Source: G965226155 sp965226155 (lineage in GTDB: Bacteria; Pseudomonadota; Gammaproteobacteria; Eutrophobiales; Eutrophobiaceae). From it: DNA of 64,000 nt. The number at the start of each line of letters is the position of its first letter. Within the stretch, counting starts at the first letter, position 1. Both the position numbers and the translations under genes were made by a program. The DNA lies in contig OZ245331.1 in NCBI GenBank assembly GCA_965226155.1, forward strand, positions 2,170,001-2,234,000, in the 5' to 3' direction. The notes under the pieces were generated by a model, which saw nothing but the letters and a program-made list of their open reading frames with translations, was not told the origin of the DNA and did no database searches. Of the stretch, positions 1 to 8,396 are shown piece after piece.

Positions 1-117
1 TATTTCAATTTGACCGGCAACAGACTGGGTATAATATTTGATAGTCGAACACCCACCCATTGTGATGCAAGCTATGATCACAGCTATTAGTCGTACTATT
101 GAATTAAGTGTCGACAT
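1..117 (-). CDS. Putative aminopeptidase lipoprotein (PF10023-like), N-terminal 39 residues only
   Basis: The gene runs off the left edge; only codons 1-39 are present, starting at an ATG at 117. The protein begins with a hydrophobic signal segment ending in a lipobox-like MGGC at residues 20-23, so an outer- or inner-membrane lipoprotein is expected. The residues after the cysteine (STIKYYTQSVAGQ) match the start of the predicted aminopeptidase family PF10023/COG4324, which usually reads YYxQxxxGQ just after the lipid-anchor cysteine. The catalytic zinc-peptidase part is outside the window, so the function rests on this short match. It is divergent from the VWA gene at 473. Confidence 0.55.
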   Translation of the reverse strand, partial: MSTLNSIVRLIAVIIACITMGGCSTIKYYTQSVAGQIEI

Positions 118-472
118 CTATGGTGCTTAAGACGGTAAATTATATTTTGCTGTCGTATATCTTATATATTATAGGGGTAGGCTGCTCATGAAACAATCCT
201 GCCAGTAATGTATGGATCGGACAGACGCTAAAAATTAAGGGACATGTCAGAATACCTATTTCTGTATTATTACCTGTTAGCGATAATATCGCTAGGAGAC
301 GTTGGTTATAGTTGAGTGCCGCTATTTTCACCTACATTGTAAATTCCTATTGAACTAGGCCTAGTGGTATTTTATTGTGGTTCTGACGAAGACGCTGAAT
401 AATGTAAGGTATTGATGTCGTTTCGTCATGTATCGACTTATAATGGAAATAAAGTAATATTCTTTTCAAATC
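118..472. other. Intergenic region between divergent genes
   Basis: No convincing gene. A 63-codon reading frame on the minus strand (140-331) has no ribosome site or recognisable family and is probably chance. A TATAAT hexamer at 439-444, about 30 bases before the VWA start, could be a -10 element, but no -35 hexamer stands at 16-18 bases. Confidence 0.4.
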
Positions 473-1459
473 ATGCGCATCAAAACTACAGTAGCATTCA
501 TTACATTTATCGTAACGTTTACCGTGAGTTACGTTTATGCTCAGGTAACCAATGGCGATGATTCTACCGTTGTTCCACAGACGCCCACACCACAATCAGG
601 AGATCCTATAGCTGTACCGGAATCTGTGTTGTTGAGTGATGGTTCCGTATTCATTGCCGATGAGACGAATGTTGATGCTGCTAATGTAAAAGATATCGTC
701 CTGATTCTGGATAATTCAGGCAGCATGATTGAGAATGATCCTGAGTATATGATGAGACAGTCGATCACGGATTTTGTCGTGCAACTAGTATCAACTTCCC
801 GACTGGCGATTGTTATCTTTGATGAGAGTGCAAGCGTGGTTCTACCGTTTACACAAGCTGATTTCAGCTCACTAGAAATGATACTCGATAGTCTTGACGT
901 GCTGGACTATGAAGGAGCATTCAGTGATTTTGCTACAGCTTTTGAACTAGCGATAGATGAAATTAAAAATAATGGTAGAGATGATGCTGATAAGTACATG
1001 GTGTTCCTAACCGATGGTGCCATGGACACTAGTAATTTAACTCAGGATATGGATTGAACATCATGGCTACGTCAAGATCTTTCAAACGAGGCCGTTGAAG
1101 CAGGGGTACGGATTTATGGGATAGCATTTACCACCGACGCCGATATACAGATAATCCAGACTTTGGCGGAAAATACTAGTGCTGAGTATTATCGGGCTTG
1201 GTCTGCCGTAGAGTTAATGGATGTTTTTCTTCAAATCAACTCAGCCATCATGGCAGCAAACGATGAGAGTGCTTTTGATAGCAGTCTGACTGACGAGCCA
1301 ATCGAACAGGAAATTATCTCACCCCCTCCATCGGTGATTGTAACTGCACCGGTACAGAATACCAGAGCGGGTAGCGAAGAGCGCATGCGTTCAATAATTA
1401 TCATCATCACCTCATTTATCCTGATTCTGTCACTGAGTGCATTAATCTTCCGCTTCTAA
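473..1459 (+). pseudogene. Secreted/anchored von Willebrand factor A protein, interrupted by in-frame TGA
   Basis: Signal peptide at residues 1-24 (cleavage near VYAQ). The VWA domain starts near residue 75 with an intact MIDAS motif DNSGS and continues to FLTDGAMD near residue 185. A TGA at 1055-1057 then stops translation at codon 195. The same frame resumes at once (TSWLRQDLSNEAVEAGVRIY) through the last VWA strand, a proline-rich linker, and a C-terminal membrane helix (residues about 305-328). The lesion is one substitution; TGG (Trp) or CGA (Arg) are the likely ancestral codons. The intact product would be a periplasmic VWA domain tethered by its C-terminus. Its partner is probably the FHA gene 14 bases downstream. 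Whether the truncated 194-residue form or readthrough product acts is unknown. Confidence 0.7.
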
Positions 1460-1473
1460 AGCGGAACAGGGAA

Positions 1474-2295
1474 TTGCGTGCTGAGCAAAAGTCTGCTGTT
1501 GGAGAAGCCATTCTAAATGATATAGCTGGTTCTACACCCAGCTCCAGTTACAAGTTGGGGGAAAAACCAGTAATGCTATGCAGGGTTGCTGGAAAAGATA
1601 CAGAGCACCTTGACTATATTGTTATACCTGATTCAACAATCGGTCGACGTCATGCCTTGATTGAGTATAAGGACTATGCATTCTGGATTGTTGATCAAGG
1701 CAGTATAAACGGGACATATGTGAACGATATACCTATAAGTAGCGAAATTAGGTTGAAGCACGGTGACAAAGTTAGATTGCACAAGATCGAATTTGAGTTT
1801 GTTATACCGGATTTGATAGATTCCGCTATGACCATGGTGTCAAATACATTGCTTGCCGAACAGTTTCCTGATCAGGTGGATAGTGATTTAATGTTGGATG
1901 CTGATTCAGTCAAGAAATCAATACTCGCTAACGGCACGGGTCTGGATCTTAATATTACTGGAGATGATGATTCTGGTGTTGATGAACCAGAATCTCACAA
2001 TGAAGCTTCACATCCTGAAGATGGATTGGATTCGGGACTACCTCAAGGAGAATCGAATGATGAAACGTTGATGCCTTGGTTTGACATGGCGGGATTACCT
2101 GCTCAATCCGAGCTTGATAATGATCAGCAAAGTAACGAAGAAGCAGCTCCGGTAGACGTAGATGAAACCATTATGCCCGGAGGATTTGAAAATTCTGATG
2201 ATGACCAGACGTTACGTCCGGACGGATTAATCAATTCTAATGAAGATATATTCAATGTAACCGGGCCGGACTCTGATGAAGACGAGGACAAATAA
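1474..2295 (+). CDS. FHA-domain protein with acidic tail carrying DET-x-MP repeats
   Basis: Start is a TTG at 1474 with a weak AGGG-like site just before it; no ATG fits better. Residues about 30-110 form a forkhead-associated domain: the family landmarks GRRHALIE and GSINGTYVND are present, which bind phosphothreonine peptides. No signal peptide or membrane segment, so cytoplasmic. Residues 140-273 are strongly acidic and low-complexity, with three related motifs: DETLMP, DETIMP and DQTLRP. Such Thr-x-x-Pro motifs could be phosphothreonine ligands for FHA domains; that is inference. The gene follows the VWA gene by 14 bases, suggesting one operon. No Ser/Thr kinase is seen nearby. Confidence 0.75.
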   Translation: MRAEQKSAVGEAILNDIAGSTPSSSYKLGEKPVMLCRVAGKDTEHLDYIVIPDSTIGRRHALIEYKDYAFWIVDQGSINGTYVNDIPISSEIRLKHGDKVRLHKIEFEFVIPDLIDSAMTMVSNTLLAEQFPDQVDSDLMLDADSVKKSILANGTGLDLNITGDDDSGVDEPESHNEASHPEDGLDSGLPQGESNDETLMPWFDMAGLPAQSELDNDQQSNEEAAPVDVDETIMPGGFENSDDDQTLRPDGLINSNEDIFNVTGPDSDEDEDK

Positions 2296-2440
2296 AAAAT
2301 AGGGTTAAGATACAGCACCTACCTGTAATCTGCATATTTCGGTCAGTTTTAAGTTGCACAACGCCAGGATATAGGCACTATCTTGGCATGTCTGTTGGTA
2401 GTCATTTCAGCCGAGCCTGTCCAGGTTCTGTCATGATATC

Positions 2441-3436
2441 ATGCGAAGCTACATGAAGAGTCTAAGTGAGACAACTTTGCTTTCAATTCTTTCCGATGGT
2501 GAGTTCCATTCAGGTCAGCAGTTGGCAAATTTACTTGGCGTCAGTCGTACTGCGATTTGGAAGCAGTTAAATAAAATAAAGAACAAGGACCTTGATCTCT
2601 ATTCTGTACGCGGTCGGGGCTATCGGCTGGCCTCACCACTGGAATTATTGGATGAAAAGCTGATATTACAGTACGCCGGAAAATCAGCCAGGCAAGTTCT
2701 CCCTGAAATTGAAGTCCTTTATGAATTGCCATCGACTAACCAGTATCTTTTGAATAGATTGCCTGGCAGCAATGTCCACAGACGTGTGGTACTCGCCGAA
2801 TACCAGAGTCATGGTAAAGGCAGAGGAGGGAACAGGTGGTTATCCGCTCTGTGTTCTGGATTGTGCTTATCTGTAGGCTGGCATTTCCAAACTCAGCCTG
2901 CATCACTTGGGGCCTTGTCATTAGCAACAGGTGTCGTTATTGCAAATACGATTCGCAATGTAGGTTGTCAGTCAGTAAGCTTAAAATGGCCTAATGATAT
3001 TCTGGGTGCGGGTATAAAAGTAGGAGGGATACTGATCGAATCACGCGGTCAAATAGCCGGGCCGGTTGACGTAATTATAGGCATAGGTCTCAATATTAAA
3101 TTGCCAGAAAATTTCTCATCCCGTATCGACCAGCAAGCTGGTGACTTGATTTCAATTACTAGTTCTCCAATTTCAAGAAATAAACTGGCTGGAACTATAA
3201 TCAGGAATACATTGCGCATGCTAGATAACTATGCAAACGAGGGATTTGAGAGCTATATTGATGAATGGCGCAAGCTGGATTACGCACGCGGGAAAAAGGC
3301 GAAGTTGAAACAAGAAGAGAAAACGATAACCGGTCAGGTCGTTGACATCGACGAGCATGGTAGTATTTTGCTATCCGTTTCTGGCAAGCTAATGAAATAC
3401 AGTAGCGGTGATTTGACTTTAAGGATAATGAATTGA
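2441..3436 (+). CDS. birA: Bifunctional biotin-protein ligase / biotin operon repressor BirA
   Basis: 331 residues, close to the usual 320. An N-terminal helix-turn-helix (residues about 10-65; LANLLGVSRTAIWKQL) is followed by the ligase catalytic domain with the biotin/AMP loop KGRGGNRWLS, the KWPNDI motif and the KVGGILIE segment, then an SH3-like C-terminal domain. It attaches biotin to acetyl-CoA carboxylase and probably represses biotin genes. ATG at 2441 is used; a second ATG at 2453 is equally possible, and neither has a clear ribosome site. The stop overlaps the start of coaX. Confidence 0.95.
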   Translation: MRSYMKSLSETTLLSILSDGEFHSGQQLANLLGVSRTAIWKQLNKIKNKDLDLYSVRGRGYRLASPLELLDEKLILQYAGKSARQVLPEIEVLYELPSTNQYLLNRLPGSNVHRRVVLAEYQSHGKGRGGNRWLSALCSGLCLSVGWHFQTQPASLGALSLATGVVIANTIRNVGCQSVSLKWPNDILGAGIKVGGILIESRGQIAGPVDVIIGIGLNIKLPENFSSRIDQQAGDLISITSSPISRNKLAGTIIRNTLRMLDNYANEGFESYIDEWRKLDYARGKKAKLKQEEKTITGQVVDIDEHGSILLSVSGKLMKYSSGDLTLRIMN

Positions 3437-4176
3437 ATCTTTATATTGATATCGGTAACAGCCGAATAAAGTGGCTATTAGGAGACAGTGACAGCGATAC
3501 AATAAATTCGCACCCCTTCGGGGCAGGGGATTTAGCTGCTGAATTATCTGAGTGTTGGAAAAATGAACCGGTGCCTGAAAGGATAATTGCCGCTTCTGTT
3601 GGGAAAAAAAGCATAATGGACGTTGTTAACACTGTATGTGATAGCTTGTGGTCAAAAAGGCCTGAATATCTGACCGTCCAAAAAGAATTCTGTGATGTAA
3701 TCATTGCATATGATGATGCCGATAGACTCGGAGTAGACAGGTGGTTGGTTTTGATTGCTGCTTTTAATCGCTATAGGACCAATCTGTGTATTGTGGATTG
3801 TGGTACTGCTGTAACAGTGGATGTTGTATCTGCAACTGGTAGACACAAGGGCGGTTATATCATCCCAGGAGTAGGCATGATGAGGCATGCATTGGTATCT
3901 GATACTGAAAAAATCTCGGTATCAGAGGAGGTCCATTGTGATGTAAAGCTAGGCCAGTCAACAGAAGAATGTATCGATAACGGGATACAACTGACGGTTG
4001 CAGCATTCATAGATCGTGTTGTAACCAGTTTGCAAGTTCAGTATCAGGACAATCTGAAATGTATTCTAACAGGTGGTGGCGCGGAGTCCGCAATGAAATT
4101 AATAGCCACGAAGTTTATCTATGAACCCAACTTGGTGCTTTATGGTGTGAGGCAAGCAGGAAGTATCCGCAAGTAA
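3433..4176 (+). CDS. coaX: Type III pantothenate kinase
   Basis: First step of coenzyme A synthesis: pantothenate plus ATP to 4-phosphopantothenate. The family landmarks are all present: IDIGNSRIKW at the N-terminus (phosphate loop), DRLGVDRW near residue 97, DCGTAVTVD near residue 120, and GGYIIPG. Length 247 is normal. Start is TTG at 3433, sharing four bases with the birA stop, so translation is coupled. The birA-coaX-SPOR order is standard in gammaproteobacteria, and the reading frame of the SPOR gene begins on this stop codon. Confidence 0.95.
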   Translation: MNLYIDIGNSRIKWLLGDSDSDTINSHPFGAGDLAAELSECWKNEPVPERIIAASVGKKSIMDVVNTVCDSLWSKRPEYLTVQKEFCDVIIAYDDADRLGVDRWLVLIAAFNRYRTNLCIVDCGTAVTVDVVSATGRHKGGYIIPGVGMMRHALVSDTEKISVSEEVHCDVKLGQSTEECIDNGIQLTVAAFIDRVVTSLQVQYQDNLKCILTGGGAESAMKLIATKFIYEPNLVLYGVRQAGSIRK

Positions 4177-4946
4177 TGAGATGGATATTCATAATATTAT
4201 TGTTAGTGAATGTCGTTTATTTCGGCTGGGAATACGATAAAGATATCCGTTAACAGATAAATCAATCCCGACCTGTTCTGCAGATACCGGAGACTGCTGA
4301 GAAGCTGAAATTAATAGATGAGCTCGGCACTCAGCCAGAATTTAAGCAAGTTGACAGTACAATACCAGATGCAGATATAACAGAAAACAGAGTTAATAAA
4401 CCCCTTGCAGATAATCTAGTTGATCAACTTCCCGATATAATTGTTTCAGGTCTAGAAAATGACTTGGTTGAGAAATTCTGTTTCAGGTTTGGTCCTATAC
4501 CAGATGAACAAGCAATCAATAGTTTATTTGACTGGTTTACTTCAAGAAATGTATGGGCTAATGTTATCTTTGATGAAGAAAACGGAGGTCAATTATTCTG
4601 GATATATCTTGCACCCCAACAAACACGGGACGGCGCCATCGCACTTTTGCAGGATTTGAAAGTTAAAGGTATCGATGACACCCGCCTAATTAACAAGGGC
4701 ACTCTCGTGAATGCAATATCCTTGGGGCTATTCTCAACTCAGGCTGCGGTAAATTCACGATTAATTGAATTAAAAGATAAAGGATTCACACCAGTTGTCG
4801 TACCCTACTCAGATGTGAATAGAATCTATTGGCTAGATGTCGTGATTGTAAATTCAACAGACATTATCGATGAAGTAATCTATGGCCAACCTTCCAGATA
4901 TATGTCTGTTCCGATTAGTTGTGAGGAAATTTCCAATAGCGTTTAG
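4176..4946 (+). pseudogene. SPOR-domain membrane protein, interrupted by an early in-frame TAA
   Basis: An ATG overlapping the coaX stop (TAATG) opens a frame encoding a membrane helix (RWIFIILLLVNVVYFGWEY), then hits TAA at 4251-4253 (codon 26). The identical frame continues without another stop to 4946, giving a linker and a C-terminal SPOR domain (about 4690-4900; ISLGLFSTQAAV and GFTPVV). The helix-linker-SPOR layout directly after coaX is the usual family arrangement, so the two parts are one gene split by a single substitution, most simply CAA to TAA. Internal reinitiation could still make the soluble part, but without the anchor it would lack its normal location. Confidence 0.8.
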
Positions 4947-5016
4947 ATACCGTAATAGTTAGAATTGTGGAGTTCGGGTAGTTACATTTAGCGGAGATTC
5001 GGGGATAATCACACTC

Positions 5017-6132
5017 ATGATGATGCGTAAACAGATACATTCTAATTCGGCCGTCATAGCTATTCTTGTAAGCGTGCTGTCATTCTATTCTATGGAATTG
5101 TACGCAACTCCAGAACAGGTTCAGAAATTAATTGCAGAAGGAGAATTGGCAACAGCACTGGTTTCAACCGATGAAGATCTGGCGAAGGACCCCGATAATA
5201 TTACTTATCTATTTCTAAAGGGATTGATACTGACCAAACAGGAGAAACTTGAGCAGGCTAGGGATATTTTTTTACAACTCACCCAATTAAATCCAGAGTT
5301 GCCAGAACCATACAATAACCTTGCTGTGATCTACGCTGCACTAGGTGATTTTGATAGTGCAAGGGAAGCATTGCAAAACGCAATTAACACTCACCCCAGT
5401 TATGCTACTGCCCATGAGAATATGGGTGATATATATGCCAAGCTTGCTAGCAAGGCCTATAACCAAGCCCTGGAACTGGACAAAGATAATTCAACCGCCA
5501 AGGCAAAGTTGTCACTGGTTAATGATCTGTTCTCAAATCCTTATGCCGGACGTGATTCTATTCCAGTTGTCGCTGCCAATGATAAACAGGTAACAGAGCA
5601 ACCTGACCAAAGTGTAACGGCCGTATCCGAATCTGTGGTAGAGGTAGAAGCTGAACTTCCAGTAGTATCTCGCCAGGAACAAAGTCAAGAAGTCGTCGCT
5701 GTGGTTAGTCAGCTATCCTCTCGTGAAAATAGTATCAGCGTAAGCAAGCAAGAAACAGACGAACTGGATAGGCAAAAGTTGCAAATGCAACTCACTATCG
5801 ATGTAGTTAAACGGCGTATTCTCGCCTGGGCAGAGGCTTGGTCTGGACAGGACGTAAATCAGTATTTGTCCTACTATGCCAGAGATTTTACTCCACCATC
5901 CCGGCAGACTATCGATCAATGGCGTACGACACGAGAAATTAGAATTACAAAGCCAGGTGTGATCCAGGTGGCGATATCAGATATCGTAGTTGGTTTACTC
6001 GGGCCAGCTCATGCTCAAGCAACATTCACCCAGATGTATGATTCTGACACATACAGTGACCGAGTTAAAAAAACACTATTGATGAAGAAGGAAGGTAATC
6101 AATGGTTAATTACCCAAGAGGGCACTAACTAG
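5017..6132 (+). CDS. Secreted TPR protein with C-terminal Cds6/SnoaL-like domain
   Basis: Three tandem ATG codons (5017, 5020, 5023) begin the frame; the exact one is undecided. A signal peptide (residues 1-31) is followed by TPR repeats at about 33-170, including NPELPEPYNNLAVIYAALGD, then a Val/Glu/Ser-rich linker (about 185-245). The last 110 residues (about 260-371) form an NTF2/SnoaL-like domain beginning LAWAEAWSGQDVNQYLSYYA. The L,D-transpeptidase gene six bases downstream ends in the same kind of domain, so both proteins probably work together in the periplasm on peptidoglycan. Enzymatic function of this protein is not evident. Confidence 0.8.
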   Translation: MMMRKQIHSNSAVIAILVSVLSFYSMELYATPEQVQKLIAEGELATALVSTDEDLAKDPDNITYLFLKGLILTKQEKLEQARDIFLQLTQLNPELPEPYNNLAVIYAALGDFDSAREALQNAINTHPSYATAHENMGDIYAKLASKAYNQALELDKDNSTAKAKLSLVNDLFSNPYAGRDSIPVVAANDKQVTEQPDQSVTAVSESVVEVEAELPVVSRQEQSQEVVAVVSQLSSRENSISVSKQETDELDRQKLQMQLTIDVVKRRILAWAEAWSGQDVNQYLSYYARDFTPPSRQTIDQWRTTREIRITKPGVIQVAISDIVVGLLGPAHAQATFTQMYDSDTYSDRVKKTLLMKKEGNQWLITQEGTN

Positions 6133-6138
6133 GATTAG

Positions 6139-7386
6139 TTGTTAAATAATTATGACAAAATGAATATGTCACGAATGAATCAGTTAGCTCCCTTGTTGAT
6201 GTACCTACTACTAATTATTTGCAGTTCAAATACTGTGGCAAATGACGCTGTCGATATCAACAGCCTGATCAATAATTTGGGCCATGAACATGAAAAACTC
6301 CTGATTGAGGCACTAGACCAGATTAGTCAGGGTGATATTGATGAAGCACTTACCAAGATAAAGGTTGTAGTTGACGCTAATCCCAACTTCAGGTTGGCAC
6401 AACTCATGTATGCAGACTTGCTGTTGTCCAAAAGTCGGCCAATTCAAGATTTCGGCAATTTTCACTCAGCGACGTATGAAAGTATTACAGCGTTGCGAGA
6501 TGAAATGCTTGCCCGTATAAAACACTATCGTTTACAACCATCCGAAAACAAGCTCCCAGCATCCTTGGTAATGTTAGGTGAGCAGCAAAAACACGTTGTT
6601 GTTCTTGATATGAATGCCTCACGATTATATTTGTATGGGAATAAGGGTGGCGTACCGATGCTGATAAACGATTTTTACGCTTCTATAGGTAAGAACGGGA
6701 CAGGTAAATTTACTGAGGGAGATCAAAAGACTCCGATAGGCGTTTACTTTGTTACAGGATTTATCAATCCTGAAAAGCTCCCGGATTTATATGGTGATGG
6801 TGCCTATCCCATCGATTATCCCAATGTATGGGACAGGCGACATGGTAGGACTGGGTATGGAATATGGTTGCATGGTACACCAAGTACGACCTTTAGCCGC
6901 CCACCGAGAGACAGTGATGGCTGTATCATCTTAAGCAACAAGGATTTACAAATTTTGTCACCGATATTGAAATCCGACGAGGTCCCAGTAGTTCTGACTG
7001 AGGATATACACTGGCTTGATAAAAAGGAGTGGCAGACTCGCCAAGGAGAATACGCTTCGTTGGTTGAGAAATGGCGCCGTGATTGGGAAAGCCGTGATGC
7101 TGATCTCTACCTGGGTCACTATTCACCAACATACACAGGTTTAGGTATGGATTATGCTACATGGGTTAATTACAAAAAGCGGGTCAATCCATCAAAAGAA
7201 TACATCAAGATTGGTATAACTGACGAGAGTATTTATCTTTATCCCGGTGAAGAAGGTTTATTAGTCATTACTTTCAAACAGAAATACGAAAGTGATAATC
7301 ACCAGCGTTATTTTATTAAGCGCCAGTATTGGCGCATGGAGAATGATGGAAAATGGAGGATAATTTACGAAGGTTCGGTATCCTGA
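6139..7386 (+). CDS. Periplasmic L,D-transpeptidase (YkuD) with C-terminal Cds6-like domain
   Basis: The YkuD catalytic core spans residues about 150-290. It has HGTPSTTF and SDGCIILSN, the family His and Ser-x-Gly-Cys nucleophile motif, although the Arg that usually follows the Cys is replaced by Ile-Leu. The enzyme cross-links peptidoglycan or attaches proteins to it. Residues about 305-415 form an NTF2-like domain, seen also in the preceding gene. Start is uncertain: TTG at 6139 has AGGA four bases ahead, while ATG at 6157 gives a cleaner signal peptide (LLMYLLLIICSSNTVAND). The 3' end overlaps the convergent M14 gene by 22 bases. Confidence 0.88.
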   Translation: MLNNYDKMNMSRMNQLAPLLMYLLLIICSSNTVANDAVDINSLINNLGHEHEKLLIEALDQISQGDIDEALTKIKVVVDANPNFRLAQLMYADLLLSKSRPIQDFGNFHSATYESITALRDEMLARIKHYRLQPSENKLPASLVMLGEQQKHVVVLDMNASRLYLYGNKGGVPMLINDFYASIGKNGTGKFTEGDQKTPIGVYFVTGFINPEKLPDLYGDGAYPIDYPNVWDRRHGRTGYGIWLHGTPSTTFSRPPRDSDGCIILSNKDLQILSPILKSDEVPVVLTEDIHWLDKKEWQTRQGEYASLVEKWRRDWESRDADLYLGHYSPTYTGLGMDYATWVNYKKRVNPSKEYIKIGITDESIYLYPGEEGLLVITFKQKYESDNHQRYFIKRQYWRMENDGKWRIIYEGSVS

Positions 7387-8396
7387 TCATCAGACTGCAG
7401 GATCTGTTTCATTTGGATATTTTTACCAAGCCATCTCACTAAATCTTTCCATATATCCGATATTTCATTCGTTGTAGGCATAATACCAGCGTAGGGTAAT
7501 TCTAATGTTACAACGGGAATCTTTTTCTGGATTCCGGCATAATTACCAAGTGATCCTGGATAGGTGCCTAACAGGTTCAGATAAAGTCTCCCCAATTTAT
7601 ACGGGCCGTTTTTTGGTCCATCATAATCAACCACACCGTGTGGAGCATGGACAGCGACGATAACATCAGGCTGAAACTCATCTATTCCACGCACCATCCA
7701 TGATGTTTCCGGTTCACTTAGTGCATCAGGGCCGGGATATCTCCGTGGGTTGCTGTTTGTTTTTTTGATCCAGTAGTCGAGTGCGTAGTTTTTCCATTCA
7801 GGCATTGGAAAATTCCTATTTAGATCGACACCATTTGCATTCATTCGTTTTGACTTTTTCTGTAACAGTCCATCTGGATTGAGTAAAGGTACGATATGCC
7901 AGTGAAACAACCCAGAATGGTATTGGTCCAGGGTGCGCAGCCATTTGAAAACAATACTGACAGAAGAATATTCGTCTCCGTGTATTCCACCAATTAATAA
8001 AACCCGTCCGAGTGGTGTTTTCTGTGGAAGTGGGGGATATTCCTTGTACATAATTGACGACTTATTATTGGACATCTCGCCAGTTAACTGTAGTTGCAGC
8101 TTCTTACAGTCCTCATAACTAACGCTTCCAAGTTTGTCACCTATCTTGCGGCATTCTATGTCCACCAGATCAATTTCTTCAATAGGTGTTTCAACATCAC
8201 CTGCTTCAAGTTCGTTATTAGTATCTATCTCAGCAGAATTAACCTTATTATCATTAGTTGTAAGGTCTATATTTAATGTTTCTTGGTTTACGATTGATGG
8301 TTCAGGATCACTTGCAAGCTGGTCTTGTCCGTAAATATTGAAATTGCTAAATACAAGAAACAGGCCAAAAGTCGTTAGTTTTGATGTTTTTATCAT
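7365..8396 (-). CDS. Secreted M14-family zinc carboxypeptidase, MpaA-like
   Basis: A signal peptide (residues 1-23) and an Asp/Glu/Asn-rich spacer precede a M14 domain at about 120-330. Zinc ligands are visible in GGIHGDE (HxxE) and later in VAVHAPHG; the probable catalytic Glu lies in TLELPYA. Substrate-pocket residues LNPDG and DLNRNFP are typical of the MpaA murein-peptide amidase group, which trims D-Glu/meso-DAP peptides. Start ATG overlaps the ubiA stop (ATGA), so it is translated from the ubiA message. Convergence with the L,D-transpeptidase fits a peptidoglycan role, but the exact substrate is inferred. Confidence 0.85.
   Translation of the reverse strand: MIKTSKLTTFGLFLVFSNFNIYGQDQLASDPEPSIVNQETLNIDLTTNDNKVNSAEIDTNNELEAGDVETPIEEIDLVDIECRKIGDKLGSVSYEDCKKLQLQLTGEMSNNKSSIMYKEYPPLPQKTPLGRVLLIGGIHGDEYSSVSIVFKWLRTLDQYHSGLFHWHIVPLLNPDGLLQKKSKRMNANGVDLNRNFPMPEWKNYALDYWIKKTNSNPRRYPGPDALSEPETSWMVRGIDEFQPDVIVAVHAPHGVVDYDGPKNGPYKLGRLYLNLLGTYPGSLGNYAGIQKKIPVVTLELPYAGIMPTTNEISDIWKDLVRWLGKNIQMKQILQSDDQDTEPS

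Noticed and set aside
140..331. 63-codon minus-strand gene
   Set aside because: No ribosome site, no family pattern, and surrounded by ordinary non-coding sequence.
1055..1057. Selenocysteine or recoded TGA
   Set aside because: No SECIS-like hairpin is obvious after the codon, VWA domains do not use selenocysteine here, and TGA ends other genes.
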